Assembly (NCBI GenBank): GCA_905210385.1
Contig: CAJLWS010000046.1
Location: forward strand, 1-9,454
Reading direction: 5' to 3'
DNA length: 9,454 bases
Source of the DNA: an uncultured Eubacteriales bacterium
GTDB lineage: Bacteria > Bacillota > Clostridia > Oscillospirales > Oscillospiraceae
The notes beneath the pieces are model-generated. The model saw only the letters and a list, made by a program, of their open reading frames with translations. It was not told the origin of the DNA and did no database searches. Below, piece after piece: positions 1 through 6,650 of this stretch. Each line of letters starts with the position of its first letter. Positions within the stretch are counted from its first letter, which is position 1. A program made the position numbers and the translations under genes.

Positions 1-11
1 AAATATTGCAG

Positions 12-46
12 AAAAAAAGCAAAGACCGCAATGGTCTTTGCTTTTT
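12..46. terminator. Bidirectional intrinsic terminator hairpin
   Basis: A perfect 14-bp inverted repeat (14-27 with 33-46) encloses a 5-nt loop (28-32). The outer stem is A-rich on the left and T-rich on the right, so the RNA ends in a U-run whichever strand is read. It can end transcription coming from the left on the plus strand and also read-through of the aro operon from the right on the minus strand. It is the only convincing terminator downstream of the operon, but lies over 300 nt past the last stop codon, with the group II intron fragment in between. Its structure is seen directly; which transcript it serves is inferred. Confidence 0.85.
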
Positions 47-53
47 ACGATAT

Positions 54-357
54 GTGCGCCCGGTGAGCGCACGTTCTATAGGGTAAAAGTCCCGAAGCCG
101 CCCGGTAGCGGAAAGGCCTAGCCGAAGGCAAGGGTGTCCGTCGTGAGGTGGAATCTGAAGAAAACCGGATTTTGGGAGTTGAACGGTCTCCCAATGGGCA
201 AAACTCTGGACTGACGAACAGGAATCGCATACAAGGCCGGAAGCGAGGGCAAGTTTGCCAAACAAAACAAGGCCCAATAGCTACGCGGAATCGTTTGCGG
301 TAAATGCGGCAGGTAATCGTCTGCCGCACGGTTTGACCGGAAAGAGCAGGAGAGAGG
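54..357 (+). mobile_element. Group II intron 5' fragment (domain I region), truncated
   Basis: The segment opens with GTGCG, the consensus 5' end of group II introns, and continues with sequence that I recognise from the 5' region of clostridial group II introns, such as the stretches at about 147-165 (TCGTGAGGTGGAATCTGAAG) and at about 252-270 (AGTTTGCCAAACAAAACAAG). Small stems are visible, including GTGCGC/GCGCAC (54-59 with 67-72) and an 8-bp stem at 305-312/321-328. The part with intron-like character ends somewhere between about 330 and 357, right before the HAD gene stop. There is no intron-encoded reverse transcriptase and no domain V-like hairpin, so it should be immobile and splicing-defective. 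It lies in plus orientation, opposite to the operon, beginning 7 nt after a terminator hairpin. The subclass is not assigned and the right edge is uncertain. Confidence 0.8.
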
Positions 358-358
358 A

Positions 359-988
359 TCAGTTCACAAGCTCGGTCAGGGAGCGGACATACCGGCTGCA
401 TACGGACTTCAGCTCGTCCTGCCGGTGGTCGTAGAAGGGGTCGTACACTCCCACGGCGGCCATGCCCGCTGACCGGGCGGTGGCGCAGTTGGAGGGGTTG
501 TCGTCAAAAAGGACGCAGTCCGCCGGCGGTACGCCCAAGATCTGGGACAGCCGGGCAAAGCACCGGGGGTCGTGCTTTTCCACTCCCAGCTCCTCGGCAT
601 AGACCACGTGGCGGAAGTAGCCAGCCAGCTGAAACCGGTCCAGCGCCAGCCGGCACAGGGTGGGGCGGCAGGCGGTGAACAGGGCCATCTCTCGTCCCTC
701 CCGCCGGCATTGGTCCAGCAGGGTCCGGGCCCCCGGCTTCAGAGGGACCAGGTCCCGGTAGTGGTGGACGGCCAGCGCCTCCCACTCGGCCATGATGGCC
801 TCCGGACTGTCGGACAGGCGGTAGTACTCCCGGGTGAACCGGGCCGCCACGGGGAAGATGGAGCGGCCCACCACATCCTCATACTCCCGGGTCATGGTCA
901 GTCCCCGGCGGGCGAGAAACTCCCGATCCACCTCCGCCCACAGGCCGTTGGAGTCGGTGATGGTGCCGTCCAGGTCAAAGATGTACAA
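359..988 (-). CDS. HAD superfamily hydrolase (phosphatase, phosphoglycolate phosphatase-like)
   Basis: A 209-aa cytosolic protein with all four HAD motifs: motif I DLDGT (nucleophile D5, acid/base D7), motif II T105 in LFTAC, motif III K138, and motif IV FDD (D162, D163). The alpha-helical cap between residues 15 and 80 suggests subfamily IA (C1 cap). Such enzymes hydrolyse phosphate monoesters, but the substrate cannot be read from sequence. The start is TTG at 988: AAGGA (998-1002) lies 9 nt upstream, and the reading begins right at the conserved MYIFDLDGT; no in-frame ATG fits. It is the last gene of the aro operon, 25 nt after pheA, so it is probably co-transcribed. A housekeeping or metabolite-repair phosphatase is as likely as a role in aromatic synthesis. 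Family is certain; function is open. Confidence 0.9.
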   Translation of the reverse strand: MYIFDLDGTITDSNGLWAEVDREFLARRGLTMTREYEDVVGRSIFPVAARFTREYYRLSDSPEAIMAEWEALAVHHYRDLVPLKPGARTLLDQCRREGREMALFTACRPTLCRLALDRFQLAGYFRHVVYAEELGVEKHDPRCFARLSQILGVPPADCVLFDDNPSNCATARSAGMAAVGVYDPFYDHRQDELKSVCSRYVRSLTELVN

Positions 989-1013
989 ATGATCACGTCC
1001 TTGCGGTGGGAAA

Positions 1014-2168
1014 TCAGCCCAGATTGGACCGGAAGTTGCCCAGCACCCGGAAGTCCCCGGTGGTCTGGGCCAGCTCGTGGAGTACGCCAGCAGTAATCTG
1101 TTGGTCCAGGTGACCGTTGAACTCCAGGAAGAACAGGTACTCCCAGCTGCGTTCCGGCAGGGGACGGGACTCCAGTTTCACCAGGTTTAGCCCCCGCACG
1201 GCAAAGATGGTGAGGATTTCGTGGAGGGAACCGGCCTCGTGGGGCAGGAGGAACATGGTGCTGATCTTGTCCGCCCCCTCCCGCAGCTCCATCCAGGGGG
1301 AAACCACCACGAAACGGGTGGTGTTTCGGCTGTTGTGGTTGATGCCCCGGGCCAGGATGTTCAGCCCATAAAGCTGGGCGGCTCGCTCCGAGCAGATGGC
1401 CGCTTTCGTCATATCGCGGCTGGAGGCAACCATCTGGGCCGACCCGGCGGTATCCGCCTGGGGAACCGTGCGCCAGCCGGGGTGGGCGGCCAGGTACTGC
1501 TCGCACTGGAACAGGCCCTGCTCGTGGGAGTAGACGTGGGTGATGGTGTCCAGGGTGGCGCCGGGCAGGGCCATGAGGCAATGTTCCACCCGGACGGTGG
1601 TCTCCCCTACGATGAAGTACTCATACTGGCTGAGCAGGTCGTAGATCTGCCGGATGGCCCCGGTGGAGCTGTTCTCGATGGGGAGCACGGCGTAGTCCGC
1701 CCGGCCGTCCCGCAGGGTCTGAAAGGCGTGCTCGAACTGCTCCACCCCTTCCGCCTCAACCTGAGGGCCGAAGAAATTCAGGCAGGCCTGCTCGCTGTAG
1801 GCTCCGGGCACACCCTGATAGACCACCCGGGGGTGATCCACGGGGGTGCGGATGTGGGAGCGGGCCTCCAGATACCGGTGCAGGCCGGGATTGTCTGCTC
1901 CTTCTCGGAGCATATCTCTTTGCTGGCGGCGGGATAGGGCCATGATGGTCTGGAACAAAGTGGTGACGGCGGGGCGCAGCGCCTCCCCGGCCAGCTCCCC
2001 TTTCTCCAGCAGGACCTGCCGTTCCCGCTCCTGGTCCAGGACGGGCAACCCATGTTCGGCCTTATAAAGGCCCACCCGGCGGGTGACGTCCATGCGCTGC
2101 CGGAACAGCTCCACAATCTGACGGTCAATCTGATCGATCTGCGTACGCAGGTTCTGAAGATCTTCCAT
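1014..2168 (-). CDS. pheA: Bifunctional chorismate mutase / prephenate dehydratase (P-protein)
   Basis: A 384-aa fusion that turns chorismate into prephenate and then phenylpyruvate, with loss of CO2 and water, the committed route to phenylalanine. Residues 1-88 form an AroQ-type helical chorismate mutase; R8, K36, D45, R48, E49, S79 and Q83 align with the E. coli active-site set. The prephenate dehydratase domain (about 113-290) contains the substrate motif NSSTG (166-170) and the catalytic NTTRF (282-286, TRF at 284-286 within one residue). A C-terminal ACT domain (about 300-375) has the ESRP motif (333-336) that binds Phe for feedback inhibition in this family. Its ATG overlaps the TAA of the carbonic-anhydrase-like gene by one base (TAATG), with AAGGAG 11 nt upstream, implying coupled translation. 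Length and domain order are those of the complete E. coli-type enzyme. Confidence 0.97.
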   Translation of the reverse strand: MEDLQNLRTQIDQIDRQIVELFRQRMDVTRRVGLYKAEHGLPVLDQERERQVLLEKGELAGEALRPAVTTLFQTIMALSRRQQRDMLREGADNPGLHRYLEARSHIRTPVDHPRVVYQGVPGAYSEQACLNFFGPQVEAEGVEQFEHAFQTLRDGRADYAVLPIENSSTGAIRQIYDLLSQYEYFIVGETTVRVEHCLMALPGATLDTITHVYSHEQGLFQCEQYLAAHPGWRTVPQADTAGSAQMVASSRDMTKAAICSERAAQLYGLNILARGINHNSRNTTRFVVVSPWMELREGADKISTMFLLPHEAGSLHEILTIFAVRGLNLVKLESRPLPERSWEYLFFLEFNGHLDQQITAGVLHELAQTTGDFRVLGNFRSNLG

Positions 2169-2659
2169 TATCGGTATTGCTCCTTCAATTTGACATAGTG
2201 TTCAGCGCCCGACCGGAGGTGCTCAATTTCTTCCGGGGTTAAGGCCCGCTTGACCTGAGCGGGAGAGCCCAGGACCATGGAGCCTTCCGGGACTATGGTG
2301 CGCTTGGTGACCAGGGCGCCGGCCCCAACAATGCTATTCCTGCCGATGACGGCGCCATCCAGCACGATGGCGCCCATGCCAATGAGACAGTTGTCCTCCA
2401 CGGTGCAGCCGTGGAGGATGGCATTGTGGCCCACAGTGACGCCCTGGCCGATGTGTAGCGGGGTGTCATGGCCGGTGTGCAGGGTGCAGTTATCCTGAAT
2501 ATTGGTGTTTTCCTGAATGGTGATGGGGGATTCATCCCCTCGGATCACGGTGTTGTACCACACGGAACAGCCGGAGGCGATGGTCACTGCGCCAGTGATG
2601 CGGGCGCCGGGGAGGATCACCACGTCTGGGGCGATCCGGCATTGGAAGTTGCGATTCAT
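2168..2659 (-). CDS. Gamma-carbonic anhydrase family protein (left-handed beta-helix, YrdA/PaaY-like)
   Basis: A 163-aa protein of hexapeptide repeats that fold into a left-handed beta-helix and normally form trimers. The three zinc-ligand histidines of the family are present at H61, H78 and H83 (VGHNAILHGC), as are the R40/D42 pair (IRGD) and Q55 (NIQDN) that match conserved active-site positions of the archaeal enzyme Cam. This supports a metal-binding, possibly CO2-hydrating protein. However, many YrdA/CaiE/PaaY relatives have weak or no measured carbonic anhydrase activity, and some are thioesterases, so the reaction is not certain. ATG at 2659 has AAGGAG 10 nt upstream. It sits between aroC (43-nt gap) and pheA (1-base overlap). 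PheA releases CO2, so a link through CO2/bicarbonate is conceivable, but that is inference. Confidence 0.92.
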   Translation of the reverse strand: MNRNFQCRIAPDVVILPGARITGAVTIASGCSVWYNTVIRGDESPITIQENTNIQDNCTLHTGHDTPLHIGQGVTVGHNAILHGCTVEDNCLIGMGAIVLDGAVIGRNSIVGAGALVTKRTIVPEGSMVLGSPAQVKRALTPEEIEHLRSGAEHYVKLKEQYR

Positions 2660-2702
2660 GGAAAGGTTGCTCCTTTGAAAGAGGTGAAAGGCGGTCTGCC
2701 GC

Positions 2703-3749
2703 TCAGAGGCCCATCAGTTCACAGGCTGCCAATGCGGCGGCGGCCTCAATGACAGGTACTGCCCGGGGGACAATGCAGGGGTCGTGTCGGCCGTGAAGTT
2801 CCAGCACGGCGTTCTCTCCCTTGGCCAGGTTCACAGTGAACTGGGGCCGGGCGATGGAGGGAGTAGGCCGCAGGGTGACCTCAAAGAACAGGGGCATGCC
2901 GTTGGTGATGCCCCCGTTGACGCCGCCGGCGCAGTTCTGCTCGGCCTTCACTGATCCGTCGTCATCCACGTACAGCGGGTCGTTGGCCTCTGAGCCCCGC
3001 ATGAGGGAGAAGGCGGTGCCCGCGCCGAAGGCCACCGCCTTCACTGCGGGGACGGCAAACAGGTATTGGGAGAAGATGCCCTCCGCGTTCTCCCCGAAAT
3101 CCGGGGAACCCAGCCCGGCGGGCAGACCAAAGACAGCACACTCGATGGAGCCGCCCACGCTATCCAGCTCCTCCTTTGCCTCGGCGATGGCCGCCTTCAT
3201 TGCCTCGCCCTTCCCGTCGTTGAGGACGGGAAAGTCCTTGTCCGCTGTGGCCCGCAGGCTGTCCCAGTCCTCCAGAGGGTCGTCGGAGACACCGTAGATG
3301 GAGCTGATATGAGCGCCAACCCGGACGCCCCGGAGGGCCAGAAGCTGCTTGGCCACCGCCCCGGCGAACACCAGCGGGGCGGTGAGCCGCCCGGAGAAGT
3401 GGCCGCCCCCCCGGTAGTCGTTGTGGCCGCCATAACGCACGAAGGCGGGGTAGTCGGCGTGGCCGGGCCGGACCAGATCCTTGGTGCGGCTGTAATCCTG
3501 AGAGCGGGTGTCTGTGTTGGCGATGACGGCGCACAGGGGCGCTCCGGTGGTCCTGCCCTCAAAGACGCCGGAGAGGACTTCCGGCTGGTCCGCTTCTTTC
3601 CGGGCGGTGGACCAGGCGTTTTTCCCCGGTGCCCTCCGGGCCATCTCCCGGCTGATCTCCGCCCAATCCAGCTCCAGCCCGGCGGGCACTCCGGTGAGGG
3701 TGACCCCGATGGCGGGGCCGTGGCTCTCGCCAAAAATGGTATATCGCAT
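2703..3749 (-). CDS. aroC: Chorismate synthase
   Basis: Makes chorismate from 5-enolpyruvylshikimate-3-phosphate by 1,4-elimination of phosphate, the last shikimate step, using reduced FMN. The 348-aa product starts MRYTIFGESHG and shows family signatures: GESHG with H10, RPGHADYP with H97, the glycine-rich HNDYRGGGHFSGR (109-121), GGVNGGITNG (275-284, usually GGILGGISNG) and GRHDP (320-324) near the C-terminus. H10 and H97 match the two conserved catalytic histidines. At 348 residues it is at the short end of the usual 350-390. The frame stays open upstream to 3884, but that extension lies inside the acetyltransferase gene and lacks family similarity; the ATG at 3749 has GAGGGGAG 8 nt upstream and gives the canonical N-terminus. 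It follows the acetyltransferase stop by a single base (TAGCATG), so the two are probably translationally coupled. Confidence 0.97.
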   Translation of the reverse strand: MRYTIFGESHGPAIGVTLTGVPAGLELDWAEISREMARRAPGKNAWSTARKEADQPEVLSGVFEGRTTGAPLCAVIANTDTRSQDYSRTKDLVRPGHADYPAFVRYGGHNDYRGGGHFSGRLTAPLVFAGAVAKQLLALRGVRVGAHISSIYGVSDDPLEDWDSLRATADKDFPVLNDGKGEAMKAAIAEAKEELDSVGGSIECAVFGLPAGLGSPDFGENAEGIFSQYLFAVPAVKAVAFGAGTAFSLMRGSEANDPLYVDDDGSVKAEQNCAGGVNGGITNGMPLFFEVTLRPTPSIARPQFTVNLAKGENAVLELHGRHDPCIVPRAVPVIEAAAALAACELMGL

Positions 3750-3750
3750 G

Positions 3751-4221
3751 CTAAACACTCCCCTCTGGTAGGCTGTTCCGGGAAGGGGACGGCTCCAGGC
3801 GCATGGGTATGTGGGGGATGCCGTCCTCCAGAAATTCCGGTCCGGTCTGGCGGAAGCCCACCTGTTCATAGAACCCCCGGGCATAGGTCTGGGCCTCGAT
3901 GGTAAGGCTTGGATAGCCCAGGCTCCGGGCCTTCTCCACGCCCGTCTCCAGGATCCTACGCCCCAGCCCCCGGCCCCGGTCCCGGGTGACTACCCGGCCC
4001 AGGCTGGCGGTGTCAAAGAACGCCCCCGGCGGCAGCAGCCGCAGGTAGGCGTGTACGCCATCCTCGTCCCGCAGGAAGAGGTGCAGGGCGGCGGGATCCC
4101 GGCCGTCCACCTCCGGGTAGGGGCAGTTCTGCTCCACCACAAATACATTTACCCGCAGGCGGAGAATCTCATACAGCTCCAGGGGCGAGAGGGCATCAAA
4201 GGCTTTCACGATCAGCTCCAT
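3751..4221 (-). CDS. GNAT family N-acetyltransferase, ElaA-like
   Basis: A 156-aa acetyltransferase-fold protein. From the ATG at 4221 it carries the ElaA-type N-terminal signature LYEILRLRVNVFVVEQNCPY (16-35) followed by EVDGRD (37-42), the acetyl-CoA pyrophosphate-binding loop RDRGRGLGRR (80-89), AQTYARGFYEQVGF (110-123) and the C-terminal FLEDGIPHIPM (130-140). The frame is open to an ATG at 4263, but that start would overlap aroA; the chosen ATG has GGAGGTGA 10 nt upstream and matches where the family begins. It sits 7 nt after aroA and 1 nt before aroC, so it is clearly part of the operon. The acceptor substrate of ElaA proteins is not something I can name. It could acetylate a pathway side product, a protein or an unrelated amine; only the family is secure. 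Confidence 0.93.
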   Translation of the reverse strand: MELIVKAFDALSPLELYEILRLRVNVFVVEQNCPYPEVDGRDPAALHLFLRDEDGVHAYLRLLPPGAFFDTASLGRVVTRDRGRGLGRRILETGVEKARSLGYPSLTIEAQTYARGFYEQVGFRQTGPEFLEDGIPHIPMRLEPSPSRNSLPEGSV

Positions 4222-4228
4222 CCCAGCC

Positions 4229-5455
4229 TCACCTCCGGGTGAGTCGGCCGCCCAAAGCTTCATAGTCCTCCCAGAAGTTGGGGTAGGACTTGTTCACGCA
4301 CTGGGACCCCAGCAGGGTGATGGGTTTTTCGCACCGAGTGGCGGCGATGGCGGCGGTCATGGCGATACGGTGGTCGTTGTGGCAGTCGATGTCCGCGCCG
4401 CCGACAAAGGATGTCACGCCGGTCACCCGGATGCCGTCCGGGAACTCCTCCGCGGACAGGCCCAGCCTGGCCAGCATGTCCACGACGGCGGAGATGCGGT
4501 CGCTCTCCTTAATGCGCAGCCGGGCGCCCCCCTCGATCCGGGTGGTCAGGCCGGGCCGCATGGCAGCCATGAGCGCCAAGGCGGGGAACAGATCGGGGCA
4601 CTGGCTCACGTCAATGACCAGGTCAGGCTGCCTGCCGGCCAGCTGCTGGTAGAGACCGGCTACCCGGGCGTCCGGCTGGGAGGAGAAGGGGTGGAGTCCG
4701 GCGATGACCAGGTCGCTGCCCAAAAGCTGGGCGGCATACCAGAAGGCGGCCTGGGACCAGTCGGCCTCCACCGTCTGGCGCATGGGATGATAGAGCTGCC
4801 CACCGGGCACCTCCCAGCCGGGGACCAACACGCCGGCGGCCTCCATGGCCTGCCGGGTGATGGCCACATAGTCCTCTGACTCCAGGGGCGTGGTGGGGAG
4901 AATGCGGGAATTCCCGGCTAACAGGGGCAGGGCAAAGAGCAGACCGGTGAAGAACTGGCTGGACACGTCCCCGGGCAGAGGATAGTCCCCGGGGGTGAGC
5001 CGTCCGCTGACAGTGAGTGTGCCGTCCCGCTGCTCCCAGGAGATTCCCTTTTCCCGAAACAGCCGGGCATAGGGATCCAGGGGGCGCTCCATCAGGCGGC
5101 CGTGACCGGTGAAGATCCCCCCGCCCCGGACGGCCAGAGCCACCGGGATGAGGAAGCGCAGGGTGGAGCCGGACTCTCCGCAGTCCAGATGGGGCAGGGC
5201 CATCCTTCGCAGGGGGGACATGGGCCCGGCGGCCATCCCCCGCACGGTGGCGGTAGAGCCGTCCATTCGGATGTACGCCCCCAGCTCCTCCAGGCAGCGG
5301 ACGGTGGCGGCAATATCCTGGGACAGGGCCACGTTGGAGATGACGCTCTCCCCCTGGGCCAGGGCGGCGGCCAGGAGCAGCCGATGGGCCTGGCTCTTGG
5401 AGGGAGGAGGGGTGACAATCCCCTTGAGGGCGGTGGGAGTAATAGTGATATCCAT
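4229..5455 (-). CDS. aroA: 3-phosphoshikimate 1-carboxyvinyltransferase (EPSP synthase)
   Basis: Joins phosphoenolpyruvate to shikimate-3-phosphate in shikimate step 6. The 408-aa protein is slightly shorter than the usual 420-440 but contains both halves of the two-domain fold. Active-site motifs are PPSKSQAHR (17-25; K20, S21, R25), the PEP loop CGESGSTLR (92-100), DVSSQFFTG (163-171), CPD with D288, RIKESDR (314-320; E317), NDHRIAM (360-366; R363) and CVNKSYP (386-392; K389). The PEP loop differs from the E. coli LGNAGTAMRP: G96 and R100 are kept, but positions 94, 97 and 101 are Glu, Ser and Phe rather than Asn, Thr and Pro. ATG at 5455 has a GAGG 8 nt upstream. A 91-nt gap, the longest in the operon, separates it from aroB; 7 nt separate it from the acetyltransferase. 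Confidence 0.96.
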   Translation of the reverse strand: MDITITPTALKGIVTPPPSKSQAHRLLLAAALAQGESVISNVALSQDIAATVRCLEELGAYIRMDGSTATVRGMAAGPMSPLRRMALPHLDCGESGSTLRFLIPVALAVRGGGIFTGHGRLMERPLDPYARLFREKGISWEQRDGTLTVSGRLTPGDYPLPGDVSSQFFTGLLFALPLLAGNSRILPTTPLESEDYVAITRQAMEAAGVLVPGWEVPGGQLYHPMRQTVEADWSQAAFWYAAQLLGSDLVIAGLHPFSSQPDARVAGLYQQLAGRQPDLVIDVSQCPDLFPALALMAAMRPGLTTRIEGGARLRIKESDRISAVVDMLARLGLSAEEFPDGIRVTGVTSFVGGADIDCHNDHRIAMTAAIAATRCEKPITLLGSQCVNKSYPNFWEDYEALGGRLTRR

Positions 5456-5486
5456 GGGGAGACCTCGCTTCGTATCGTTTGCCGGT

Positions 5487-5531
5487 TCAGACGAAAACAG
5501 AATGGAGCGGATAGGACAGTAGCAATGGCAT
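5487..5531 (-). CDS. Possible 14-codon small ORF in the aroB-aroA gap
   Basis: Just after the aroB stop, the minus strand reads AAAGGAG, a 10-nt spacer and ATG, followed by 14 codons (MPLLLSYPLHSVFV) and TGA. The ribosome binding site is as good as those of the real genes around it. The peptide is too short to judge by codon use and resembles nothing I know. It is out of frame with aroA, which starts 31 nt after its stop. It could be a leader that tunes aroA translation, a remnant of a lost gene, or a chance ATG near an AG-rich stop region. Low confidence. Confidence 0.2.
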   Translation of the reverse strand: MPLLLSYPLHSVFV

Positions 5532-5546
5532 GCCAGGGAAACTCCT

Positions 5547-6608
5547 TTACAGCAGTCCCAGCAGTGCCTGTTTCTTCATGGGGTAGAGCATGACGTGGCC
5601 GGGGCGGTCTGGCAGGACCAGGGTGATCCGGTCTCCCGCTCCCTTCTTGTCCAGGCCGATGGCAGCAGCATAGTCCTGGGGGGAACAGGGAATGGCCCTG
5701 GGCAGGCCAAAAGCCTCCGCCAGATCTCCGATCCGAACGGGCAGGTCGGGAGGGGTCAGCCCCAGCCCTACGCCCAGCTCAGACACCCGCGCCATGCCGG
5801 CGGCCACTGCCTGGCCGTGGGTCCCCAGCCGGTAATGTCCGGCCAGCTCATAGGCATGCCCCAGGGTGTGGCCAAAGTTCAAAACCATGCGCGCCCCGGT
5901 GTCCCGCTCGTCCTGTTCCACGACGGAGCGTTTTATCTCGCAGCAGGTATACAGAACGGACTCGATGTCCTCCATGATCTGGGGCCGACTGGCATGCCCC
6001 TCCAGGTAGCGGAGGAAGGCCTCATCGGCGATGCAGCCGTATTTAATGACCTCCGCCATGCCGTCGGCAAAGACGGCGTCGGGCAGGGTGTCCAGCACGT
6101 CCGGGTCCATGAGCACCAGCCGGGGCTGCCAGAAGGCGCCGGCCAGATTCTTCCCGTGCTCCAGGTCGATGGCCACCTTGCCCCCCACAGAGGAGTCCAC
6201 TTGGGCCAGCAGGGTGGTGGGGATCTGGACAAAGTCCACCCCTCGCAGGATGGTGGCGGCGGCGAATCCAGCCAGGTCACCCACCACGCCGCCCCCCAAA
6301 GCAACCACGGCGTCGGTGCGAGTCAGGCCAAAGGCCATCATGGCCTCCCACAAGGCGGACAGCTGGTTGACGCACTTGCTCTCCTCCCCAGCAGGGATAA
6401 CAGCGAAGGTACTCTGGAAGCCGGCCTTTGTGAGGCTGGTCTCCAGACGGTCCTGGTAGAGAGGGCCCACGGTGCTGTCGGTGACCACGAACAGCCGGGA
6501 GGCCCGGGGCAGAACCTGCCTGCAATGGGCCCCGGCCTGGGTCAGCAGGCCCCGCTGGATCAAAATGTCATACGCTCGGCCCGGCAGGGCCACAGTGAGG
6601 GTTTTCAT
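5547..6608 (-). CDS. aroB: 3-dehydroquinate synthase
   Basis: Cyclises DAHP to 3-dehydroquinate with bound NAD+ and a divalent metal (shikimate step 2). Numbering from the upstream Met at 6611, the 354-aa sequence shows the nucleotide-binding GGGVVGDLAGF (106-116), PTTLLAQVDSSVGGK (131-145), the metal ligands E187 (MAEVIKYG), H248 in NFGHTLGHAYE and H265 in THGQAVAAGM, and a helical C-terminal half, all as in complete AroB proteins of about 350-360 residues. Two adjacent ATG codons (6611 and 6608) are possible starts; AGAGG is 4 nt from the first and 7 nt from the second, so 6608 is preferred. It follows the DUF6054-like gene by 42 nt. No truncation or missing residue is seen. Confidence 0.96.
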   Translation of the reverse strand: MKTLTVALPGRAYDILIQRGLLTQAGAHCRQVLPRASRLFVVTDSTVGPLYQDRLETSLTKAGFQSTFAVIPAGEESKCVNQLSALWEAMMAFGLTRTDAVVALGGGVVGDLAGFAAATILRGVDFVQIPTTLLAQVDSSVGGKVAIDLEHGKNLAGAFWQPRLVLMDPDVLDTLPDAVFADGMAEVIKYGCIADEAFLRYLEGHASRPQIMEDIESVLYTCCEIKRSVVEQDERDTGARMVLNFGHTLGHAYELAGHYRLGTHGQAVAAGMARVSELGVGLGLTPPDLPVRIGDLAEAFGLPRAIPCSPQDYAAAIGLDKKGAGDRITLVLPDRPGHVMLYPMKKQALLGLL

Positions 6609-6650
6609 CATACCGCCTCTTTCCGCTGGTAAAGTTCAGGCCCGGCGGGC

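Noticed and set aside
305..328. 8-bp hairpin TGCGGCAG/CTGCCGCA as possible intron domain V
   Set aside because: It lacks the AGC triad, the bulge and the roughly 34-nt size of domain V.
45..401. Minus-strand ORF of 118 codons over the left end
   Set aside because: It runs through the intron fragment and into the HAD gene end, has no ribosome binding site or family similarity, and is best explained by structured intron RNA sequence.
898..1581. Minus-strand ORF overlapping pheA and the start of the HAD gene
   Set aside because: Its product is an out-of-frame reading of pheA and the HAD gene with no recognisable domain.
3750..3884. Longer aroC with 45 extra N-terminal residues
   Set aside because: The extension overlaps the acetyltransferase gene and is not AroC-like; the ATG at 3749 has a good SD and the canonical MRYTIFGESHG start.
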